A stretch of DNA of 64,000 bases from the NCBI GenBank assembly GCA_038049695.1, contig CP142454.1:13000501-13064500 (forward strand). The letters are read 5' to 3'. This stretch comes from Cinnamomum chago (taxonomy: Eukaryota; Streptophyta; Magnoliopsida; Laurales; Lauraceae). The translations under genes were made by a program, and so were the position numbers. Each line of letters starts with the position of its first letter. The stretch's first letter is position 1. Shown piece by piece: positions 56,201-64,000 of this stretch. The notes beneath the pieces were generated by a model, which saw nothing but the letters and a program-made list of their open reading frames with translations, ran no database searches and had not been told where the DNA came from.

Positions 56201-56768
56201 CGCCGGAGTAACTTTTATCGTAGAGACCATTTTAGTGGCAAATTCTTCATAATGAACCTAATTTTATTTAGTTGTTTTGTTTAGGCTATTTCGACAACTT
56301 TAACTTTAACTATTTAGTTGGTTATAGAGTTGGTTGGGTTTTGGATATTGATACCAATTGATTTAACGCTTCTACAAAGATTTAATCACGACTCGCTTTC
56401 TTTCGGAATTTTGTGGGTTCATATTTGGAAGCTTATGTTGTGTTAAACACAGGGAAAATGTATGTTTATTCTTATTTTTTTCACGTTTCCTCAAATTATA
56501 TTTTGGGGGACGTGACAAATATGCACCTTATCCATCAATTTTTCAATCCATAGTGGACTAATCAGAGATAGAAAGGATTGTACAAAAATTCCAAAACATA
56601 TGATATACTGTATAGCCAGTTACTATGAGAAAATACTACTGCATGGTATATAATAGATTACATACCTCTTAAGAAGAAGAAGATTTATAGAATGGACAGG
56701 AAATTTGGAGTAAATATTAGCTTTGCTTACCTTCTGCTAAGAAGAGAGAGAACAAAGCTGCTTCCCAT
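53287..56768 (-). CDS. Short-chain dehydrogenase/reductase, SDR110C family (secoisolariciresinol dehydrogenase/ABA2-like), two exons
   Basis: Exons 56731-56768 and 53287-54070 join across a 2660-bp intron (donor GTAAGC, acceptor TACAG) in phase 2, giving 273 residues, the usual length. Known role: cytosolic NAD-dependent oxidation of alcohols in lignan, terpenoid or abscisic acid pathways. Seen: the Rossmann motif TGGASGIG at 22-29; Asp47 at the end of the second strand (VVIADL), favouring NAD over NADP; NNAG at 97-100; catalytic Asn124, Ser near 151, Tyr165 and Lys169 (YTSSK); and the C-terminal YVNGHNLMVDGGYS. The short first exon was placed because it supplies a Met in good context (AACCATGG) and restores the RLEGKVAL lead-in. 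Without it the second exon begins inside the cofactor fold. Substrate cannot be told from sequence; SIRD-like lignan oxidation is my first guess, other terpene alcohols the alternative. Confidence 0.9.
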
Positions 56769-56819
56769 GGTTTAGACTTAGGCCTGATGGATTCGCTCGA
56801 TACAAATTGTAGTTTTTGG

Positions 56820-56830
56820 CCTTTTTATAG
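56820..56830 (-). promoter_or_regulatory. TATA box of the dehydrogenase gene
   Basis: The minus strand reads CTATAAAAAGG, 52-62 bp upstream of the start codon at 56768. This predicts a start site near 56790 and a leader of about 20 nt. It supports the first-exon placement. Confidence 0.7.
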
Positions 56831-58302
56831 CCATTAATTACTAATAACTATTGTAAAAATAATTAATTCAGTCTGCATGTACAGGCAAAATAATTAATTC
56901 AGGTTAGGCATCTCGTCCGACGTGATATAGCATGTAATTCGTTATTAGGAATGGCTCTAAACTGTTATATCTTAGCTTAATGTTGTGGTGGGGCCTACTT
57001 TCGCGTGATTAACACATACTAGCATTAAATCCCGTGCAATGCACGGTTCAATCTCATGCTAAATAAGTATTTATTTAAAATATTTTGGTGTTAAATATTC
57101 AATAAATAGATTTTGGTGCTAATTATATCATTAATTAGATTTTGGTATTAAATACTCATCACTTATAAATCCAAGAAATATCAGCTGGGACCGTGGGAGA
57201 GAAGTCCGAGAAGCAGTAAACAACATCCCAGCTAATGTAGCTCCCAAACTTCATCTTGCCCCCGTGATCATGTTGTTTAGGAATTACTTACTTCATAACA
57301 GATTATTACATGAAACGAATCAAAACATGTTGAGAAAGTGAAAATCTGACCGATGCTAAAATAATGCAAAGAGCTTCTCCTTCTTTACAATAGGAACTCG
57401 CTATATCGCCAATCAATGGCATAGAGTGATCCCTAGCAAAATAAAATAAAATAAAAATTTTGGACAATCATTAGATGCCATATCTTCAAATTTGTGGGAA
57501 CTCCTTTGCCTTGTCTCCAAGTTGGTTGAGATAAATCTATCTTTTAAGTAAGCGACTTTGTATCATTTCATAACTTATCTTCTCCTAATTTGTTATTAGC
57601 AAATAAAGATCGATGCAAAGCATGATTTCCAATGAAAGAATTGAGGATATAGACTGGGAGTGCTCCTGCCATCCTACTAATGGAATTTGATCATTTCTCA
57701 ACCACAGTGGCCTTACTATTGTTGTAATTGAGTGGCACTGAGTCAAATCATTTTATGTGTTTGGGAAATAAATAAATAAAAAATACAGGAAAGAAGGGGG
57801 CATATTTCCAGGACAAGGTTAGCAGATGAAAATAATGAATAACTTAGAAAAAAAATAACGGTAGGTCATTTAAAAAATTCAATACCAAAAAGAGTATCTA
57901 TACACCAAACTGCATTGCGTAAGAATTAAAAAGAGTTCTATAATTTTATAATTTACCATTAAAGAATATATTCCCAACAATAAAACTTACTGAAAAGATG
58001 GATTTATATTGAATCCTATGATTACCCAATCAAAATTTGGTAATGGTAGACTTTTCCCAAATCAAAGCCTATGATCAATTTGACCACATTCCATTTCATT
58101 TGTTTTAGGCATGAACACTTTCGTCCACGCTAAAAAAACACACACATGATTCACACGGGAGAAGACTCAATACTACCAATCTGGCGTCATGACGGATACA
58201 TCCATAGATTATGATCAAATAAACAAGTAAACACCAAAACCTAATAAGATGATATTACGTAGATCAAAAGCAACCATAGAATCAATTTTGTTATCTTGTG
58301 AG
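56831..58302. other. Upstream intergenic region of the dehydrogenase
   Basis: AT-rich, no gene recognised. It contains the probable Helitron terminus at 57019-57046. The opposite Helitron end was not located, so much of this stretch could be Helitron interior. Confidence 0.4.
57019..57046 (-). mobile_element. Probable Helitron 3' terminus
   Basis: On the minus strand a hairpin, CCGTGCA-T-TGCACGG, is followed about ten bases later by CTAG and then T. That is the canonical Helitron 3' end (hairpin, short spacer, CTRR, inserted before T). The matching 5' TC end, to the right in plus coordinates, was not identified. The terminus lies about 250 bp upstream of the dehydrogenase start codon. Confidence 0.5.
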
Positions 58303-58305
58303 TAA

Positions 58306-58567
58306 ACCAATTTCAGATTCTTTTGCATATTTCCTACCAATTTCAGATTCTTTTGTAGATTTCCTACCGTTATCTCATGGGATGAGTGGAAGAATTTGGG
58401 CGTTTATATAATGTTTTAACAATAAAATATTGCTAAACCAATTTCAGATTCTTTTGCAGATTTCCTACCAATTTCAGATTCTTTTGTAGATTTCCTACCA
58501 TTATCTCGTGGGATGAGTGGAAGAATTTGGGCGTTTATATAATGTTTTAACAATAAAATATTGCAAA
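58306..58567. repeat. Two tandem 131-bp repeats with internal 31-bp subrepeats
   Basis: Units begin at 58306 and 58437 (ACCAATTTCAGATTCTTTTG) and differ at only a few bases. Each starts with two copies of a 31-bp subunit and ends with AATGTTTTAACAATAAAATA. No coding content. Confidence 0.93.
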
Positions 58568-59197
58568 TAAAACTAAAATTGAATAAATTAACAAGGAGGA
58601 CTTTGACTTTTTTTTTTTTTTTTTACTTCTATCAAGAAGAATATTGCAAATAAAACTAGGATTGAATAAACTAAGAATATATGCTTTTATTTCTCAAAAA
58701 AAGAAAATTTTCAATCATACTGGATTTTTATTGTGTTTCTATTGAGACATGACTATCATGATTATATTGAGATAAATTAAAATAATCAAGTTGATTTTTT
58801 GGTAAGATACTTAAAGGAATCATCATAAATATTGAGGGAAATGTCATGGACGTAACATCAAGATTAATGCAAAATACTGGAGACAGATGTTACACTCTAC
58901 CTTCATACATCCCACGCAGATAATATATATGTACCAATTTTCTTTTATTCCACATCCACCATGGGTCCCACGATCAGTTGAGTGATATTTATGCCATCGA
59001 AGTCTTCATTGAATAGCTACCTCATTCACTGTGGTTAAAATTGACAACAAATAAAATTTGGCACTTTTTGCATTTTGGATTCAGTGCATTCCGGATTCAG
59101 TGTCAGAGGGCATATGGGAGTATGGTCACCTAAAACTACAGAAACACCCACTCTTTCATGAAATTTTAAAAAATTCCATACCTGTGATGTGAGTACT
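58568..59197. other. Intergenic DNA
   Basis: A poly-T run lies at 58607-58624. No gene or recognisable element before the copia insertion. Confidence 0.45.
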
Positions 59198-59202
59198 GAT
59201 CC

Positions 59203-60120
59203 GGTTAGGTATTTTGGTGTTAGCAAAATTTATGGATCGGATAAAGCTTTAGGTCTTTTGAGTTGTAATATTTTTTAGAAAATGACTTGTAGAATAAAAG
59301 ATTGGAAGGACTCAGAAGAAAAAAGTCTTGAAGAATTAAAAAAAGAAAGCTGGAGAAACAGAGTTGAATTTCAGGATCATCCAGAATGGGGTTCGCTCGA
59401 ACGATCATCTCATCCGCTCGAGCGAAGGCAACATAGATAGCCCAAACGCATTGACAGAAGATTTTTATACCAAGACAGAACCTCATCCGCTCGAGCGGAC
59501 AGGTGCGCAGGAGAACAGGAAAGTCTATTCTGATCCAAATTAGTTTCCCTTTGAGACTATCTTTCCTTTTTTTATTCTTATTTGTGCACTAAGTCTAAGG
59601 CACGAATTTGAAGCTATTTATAGGGTGTTTCTCTCAACCTTAGATATAAACAACTCTCATTGATCTGAGTCAGAGATATCTTAGAGAGAGTTAATTCTCT
59701 AGAGTCATTGAGAGACTATTATGAAGGGCTGCTCTAGAAGGTTGTTGCTGCTTCTACTTTTCTTGTAGAAGATGATCATCTTGATCGTCAAGGTGCGAGA
59801 AGATCAAGTAAGGAGAACGGGGCACGGTGGATGTCGTGTCAGTGGATTCTTTGCAAGAATAACTACAGTCCTTAGGTCGAGGTACAGACTAAGGTAAAGG
59901 AGCTTGTGAGTACATCTTGTAACTGTTCGTGAACTCTTAAATTTTGGTTCGTGGTTTTTCTCTCTTGATAGGGTTTTCACACTAATTATTGTGTCTGCCT
60001 TCTTGTGGTGTGTGATTGGTAGATAACTAGTTCTATATTGTTTTATTGGTTTATTTCCGCTGCATTAATTAGTTAATTTAGAACTAGTAATCCATTTTAG
60101 TAGCCCTCAAGGGAGTTTCA
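59203..60120 (+). repeat. 5' LTR of the copia element
   Basis: 918 bp. It starts GGTTAGGTATTTT, where the other LTR has TGTTAGGTATTTT, so the terminal TG has mutated; it ends GGGAGTTTCA. It contains repeated TCCGCTCGAGCG palindromes at about 59393-59495. Confidence 0.9.
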
Positions 60121-60122
60121 AT

Positions 60123-60134
60123 TGGTATCAGAGC
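60123..60134 (+). other. Primer binding site (initiator methionine tRNA)
   Basis: TGGTATCAGAGC lies two bases after the LTR end. It is the standard copia primer site, complementary to the 3' end of initiator tRNA-Met. Confidence 0.93.
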
Positions 60135-60175
60135 AGGTTGCACTATTTTATTGTGTTGATCTAAATTTTGCTAGA

Positions 60176-62076
60176 ATGGATATCTACCACGCAGGCACTT
60201 CAACCAATAAGCCTCCTCTGTTGGATGGTAACAATTATGCTTATTGGAAAGTCAGGATGGTTGCCTTCTTAAAAGCCATAAATCTAAAAGTTTGGAAATC
60301 TGTTGTGAATGACTATTCCTTGCCCACTATTATTGTTGATGGGGTAACTGGACCCAAACCTGAAGATAAGTGGACTGAGGAAGAAGAGTTGGCAACCACT
60401 TGCAACTCTAGGGCTTTGAATGCTATCTATAATGGAGTTAGGATATCTGAATTTCGTAGAATTTCTACATGCACTACTACAAAAGAAGCTTGGGATATTC
60501 TGCAAACTGTACATGAAAGGACTGACATTATCAAACAGTTGAAACTTCAGAAATTGTATATAGCCTTTGAAACCATAAAGATGGAGGAGGATGAAACTTT
60601 TGATGAGTTTAATTCAAAGCTGAATACAATTGTGAATGATACATTCACTTTGGGAGAGCCAATTCCTGAAAATAGAGTTGTAAAAAAGATTTTGTGGTCT
60701 CTTCCAGGACGGTTTGATGCAAAGGTTGTGGTCATAGAAGATAATAAAAATTTGAATATTCTCAAAGCTGAGGAACTAGTTGGGAACCTTCAGACTTTTA
60801 AAGCGAACTTAAGGACTAATGCAAAATCAAAATCCAAAAGTATGGCTTTGAGAGCCTCCAAAAAATCTTTTAAGAAAATTGCTAGTGATTCTGATTCTGA
60901 GGAGATTGATTCCCAAGTTGTTGTTCAATTTATGAAGCAATTTCAGTTGTTTATGAAGGGGAAGAAAAGCAATGTAAAAGTCCCTAAAAACTTTGTCAAG
61001 AAAAAATCTCCTAAAGGGACTCAATGCTTTGAGTGTCATGGTTATGGACACATTGCTAGTAATTGTGCTAACAAAAAGTTAAGAAAACAGGCTCTCAACA
61101 CAACTTGGGATGAAGATTCTTCTGAAGAAGATAAGGACGATGAAAAAGATCCTGAAGATGATCATGTGAATGGAGAATTTGTGGCATTCATGACAACTTC
61201 AATTTCTGCTACTCCACCAGTTTCTGATGAAGGGACTGATCATGATGTTAGTGACTCAGAGCTGCTACTCCACCAGTTTCTGATGAAGGGACTGATCATG
61301 ATATTAGTGACTCAGAGACAGAACATGATTGGCAACCTGAATATAATATATTGTTTGCAAAGACCATGATGTTGCTAAAGATGAATGAAAAACTGTCTAC
61401 AAACTGGAAAGAATCTGAAGAATAAAATATTTCTTCAAAAGCTGAATTGTCTGAAGCTCTTACAAAAGTGAGTCACTTAGAGACAGAAAATAATAAATTG
61501 TCAGATGAATTGACTGCTGAAGCACAGAAGTGTGAGTTGCTTAATCACGATATGAAGATCTTAAAAGCTGAAAATACTGACTTGCAAGGAAGACTCAAGA
61601 TAGTTCTTTCTGAGTTGGATACAAGCAAGGCTTCCCTAAACATGATGAATACTGGGTCTCAAAAACTTGATGAGATCCTGTGCAGTTAAAAGGCAAAGAC
61701 CAACATGCATGGCATTGGCTACGCTGATGGAGCATCTACATCAAAAGCCAAAGATAATAATTGTTTGGTTCAAAATTCAATTGTTACTAATTTTGTTGTT
61801 CATGTTACAAATACAGTTACCAAAAAGAAGAATGTTCTACGTCCTGAACGAATTCTCACTTGCCATCACTGTGGAATTAAAGGACACATTCGACCTCATT
61901 GCAATAAGTTGCGAAAGTCGCCAAATCAAAAGCAATGGAAAAGACAGAAGGAAGAGTCTCCGATGAAAACCAAAGTTGTTTGGGTCAAGAAAGAAGACCT
62001 TCCATCTGTCATCGTACACACTTTGCTGAACTATCTGAATATGCAAGTGTGTGTACCAAAGCTTCATCACCCCTGA
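60176..62076 (+). pseudogene. Copia gag pseudogene with two CCHC knuckles, broken by a 56-bp duplication and two stops
   Basis: The start at 60176 gives MDIYHAGTS, then LLDGNNYAYWKVRM, the opening of the copia Gag (UBN2-type) fold, and a CCHC knuckle CFECHGYGHIASNC at about residue 284. Gag is the structural protein that packages element RNA. The frame stops at 61367-61369 because a 56-bp segment (61206-61261) is repeated at 61262-61317 and shifts the frame. Beyond it, the original frame resumes and is interrupted by TAA at 61423-61425 and 61687-61689. It includes a coiled-coil-like stretch (61447-61686) and a second knuckle CHHCGIKGHIRPHC at 61861-61902, ending at 62076. An upstream extension of the frame to 60122 runs through the primer site and is not coding. 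No pol domain follows. Confidence 0.88.
61206..61317 (+). repeat. 56-bp tandem duplication that frameshifts gag
   Basis: Two copies (61206-61261 and 61262-61317), beginning CTGCTACTCCACCAGTTTCT, differ at a single base (GATGTTAG versus GATATTAG). The length is not a multiple of three. The one difference shows the duplication is not brand new. Confidence 0.96.
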
Positions 62077-62387
62077 TCTACAAGATCAAGCCCCCACCCC
62101 AATGCTGATACGAAGATCAATTTGAGGGGGAGTTACAGAATTCAGATTGACAGAGGCTGCTTGAAGAATCTTGTTTGTCAATTATGGACAAAAAGAGGGA
62201 GAATATTGAAGCTAGGGGGAGCTAGAGACAATAAGAAGTTTAGACTGAGTCAAAGACAATGCAGATCTACATTTGTTGGGTTTTATTTTTTATGTTGATT
62301 TTTTTAATGTATTTTGGGTTTTTTCTTTGGTAGATCAATTTATATTGTCTTAGGGAGTTTTGTCCATGAATTGCCAAAGGGGGAGAG
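62077..62387 (+). other. Copia 3' untranslated region and polypurine tract
   Basis: Noncoding region with three GGGGGAG motifs at about 62122-62131, 62213-62219 and 62379-62385. The last, AAAGGGGGAGAG at 62376-62387, abuts the 3' LTR and is the functional-position polypurine tract. Confidence 0.85.
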
Positions 62388-63309
62388 TGTTAGGTATTTT
62401 AGTGTTGGCAAAATTCATGGGTTGGACAAAACTCTACGTCTTTTGAGTTGTAATGTTTTTTAGAAAAGGACTCTGCAGAATAGAAGATTGGAAGGACTCA
62501 GAAGAAGAAAGTCTAAAAGAACTAGAAAAAGAAAGTTGGAGAAACAGACCTGAATTTCCGGATCATCCAGAATAGGGTCCGCTCGAGCGAAGGCAACATA
62601 GATAGCTCAGACGCACTGACAGAAGATTTTTATGCCAAGACAAAACCTCATCCGCTCAAGCGAATGGTGGGTCTGCTCGAGCGGACAGGTGCGCAGGAGA
62701 ACGGGAAAGTCTCTATTCTGATTCGAATTAGTTTCCCTTTGAGACTATCTTTCCCTGTTTGAGTCCTACTTGTGCACTAAGTCTAAGGCACGAATTTAAA
62801 GCTATTTATTTGGTGTTTCTCTCAACCCTAGATACACACAACTCTCATTGATCTGAGTCAGAGATATCTTAGAGAGAGTTAATTCTCTAGAGCCATTGAG
62901 AGACTATTCTGAATGATTGCTCTAGAAGGTTGTTGCTGCTTCTACTTTTCTTGTAGAAGATTGATCATCATGATCGTCAAGGTGCGAGGAGATCAAGTAA
63001 GGAGAACGGGGCACGATGAATGTCGTGTCAGTGGATTTTTTGTAAGAATAACTACAGTCCTTAGGTCGAGGTACAGACTGAGGTAAAGGAGCTTGTGTGT
63101 ACATCTTGTAACTGTTCGTGAACCCTTGATTTCTAGTTCGTGGTTTTTCTCCCTGGATAGGGTTTCCACGCTAATTATTGTGTCTGCCTTTTTGTGGTGT
63201 GTGATTGGTAGATAGATAGTTTTATATTGTCTGATTGGTTTATTTCCGCTGCATTAATTGGTTAATTTAGAACTAGTAATCCATTCTAGTAGCCCTCAAT
63301 GGAGTTTCA
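62388..63309 (+). repeat. 3' LTR of the copia element
   Basis: 922 bp, TGTTAGGTATTTT to GGAGTTTCA, with intact TG and CA ends. Compared with the 5' LTR it lacks one CGCTCGAACG-containing segment near the palindromes and carries an extra GGTGGGTCTGCTCGAGCGGA-like segment, besides scattered substitutions. Confidence 0.92.
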
Positions 63310-63314
63310 GATCC

Positions 63315-64000
63315 TATGGGCGTGGCATGCATGGAGCATTCCAGTGCTATCGGGTTCACCTGCTGGCCCACTTCGGGACGGGGTTTGGGAGATTTAAAGA
63401 TCTATTCGGGGCCTCTTATGTACAAAAAAAAAAGCCCCATTCAATCATCTTAACCTTATCACCTATGGCCCACAATTCCAATCCATTTGCATAGATGCAC
63501 TGTCAATCTAAAGGTCTAATCCATTCACACTTTTGAAGTGAATCTAGTTTTCACTTTTAAGATTAGGGAATAAGGTATGCCCAATATGGATGGTGTATAG
63601 GGTATAAGCCAAACAAGGAGGGGATAGGATGGTTCCTTCGTTGGTTATTATTCTTTTAGGGCACGTTTGTGTACACACTCTATATGTGAAAAGGGACAAT
63701 TGCGACATCAACAAATTTCTTAGAAATGGAAACCTCGGAAAAGGATTTTCGAAGAATTTAGAAATTCATATTTGTTGCGATTTTTTTTTTCTCGTTGAAT
63801 TGATGCTAATGTTGGTTGGTGCGGCTGTGAATTCCTTATAGAAAATCAAGTTTTCTTGCCTGGTGTGATAATGTTTTCACATAAACCATTCACCTTTTTG
63901 CCACTTTAATGGTAGGCATTGTTTAGAAATCATGGGTATTCTGAACAAGCAGGCCAATAATGATTTTAGTAACATAGACAGTGTGTAGAAACCAAGCTAA
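63315..64000. other. Intergenic DNA to the window end
   Basis: Two short plus-strand open frames (63258-63494, which begins inside the LTR, and 63629-63841) have no recognisable domain. Nothing else is seen. Confidence 0.45.

Larger units (their letters stand above)
59203..63309 (+). mobile_element. Non-autonomous Ty1/copia element carrying only gag (TR-GAG-like)
   Basis: A 4107-bp element with LTRs at 59203-60120 and 62388-63309, a methionine tRNA primer site, a polypurine tract, and a perfect 5-bp target duplication GATCC (59198-59202 and 63310-63314). Only a gag-derived frame lies between the LTRs. There is no protease, integrase, reverse transcriptase or RNase H, and no room for them. 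The LTRs differ by many substitutions and several indels, so it is much older than the Tat element. Movement would have required enzymes from an autonomous relative. Confidence 0.92.

Noticed and set aside
60122..60175. Upstream extension of the copia gag frame
   Set aside because: It translates the tRNA primer site and untranslated leader; no ATG until 60176.

Overview
The window is nuclear DNA of a flowering plant. It has AT-rich, transposon-dense intergenic DNA, genes with canonical GT-AG introns, plant-specific gene families (OVATE, CFL1-like WW protein, SDR110C dehydrogenase), LTR retrotransposons of plant lineages (Ty3 Tat, a Tekay-like solo LTR, Ty1/copia) and many hAT, Mutator-like and other MITEs. 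I cannot name the species. No bacterial or organellar features are seen.

Only three host genes can be supported, all on the minus strand: an intronless OVATE-family repressor (6892-7545); a two-exon CFL1-like WW-domain protein with a C-terminal Cys4 motif (24819-25786); and a two-exon SDR110C short-chain dehydrogenase of secoisolariciresinol dehydrogenase/ABA2 type (53287-56768). The last two were assembled across introns of 308 bp and 2.66 kb; the joined frames give proteins of 219 and 273 residues.

Layout. 1-1.2 kb: probable 3' end of a gypsy LTR. 1.2-7.7 kb: intergenic DNA and the OVATE gene. 9-20 kb: a cluster of DNA transposons. This includes a TA-tract-associated MITE family (three fuller copies and two fragments), a 2.4-kb TIR element holding a 0.89-kb foldback, a hAT MITE with an 8-bp target duplication and a Mutator-like MITE with a 9-bp one. 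21-23 kb: an LTR-like region with three 144-bp repeats. 25-26 kb: the CFL1-like gene. 32-34 kb: a SINE and a hAT MITE. 34-46.9 kb: a 12.9-kb, very young Ty3 Tat-lineage retrotransposon. 47.4-49.1 kb: a 1.7-kb hAT derivative. 49.2-53 kb: a copia LTR remnant and a 2.8-kb solo LTR. 53-57 kb: the dehydrogenase gene, with a probable Helitron 3' end just upstream of it. 59.2-63.3 kb: a 4.1-kb copia element with only a broken gag.

The Tat element is the main object of interest. Its two 704-bp LTRs look identical, the target duplication GGCCA is perfect and the 2071-residue gag-pol (minus strand) is uninterrupted. It also carries an oppositely oriented gene (plus strand) with two introns and one in-frame TGA. 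Between the two convergent genes lies a 2.2-kb array of 49-bp monomers in perfect register, organised into 147-bp and 294-bp higher-order units. The last codons of pol are written in this array.
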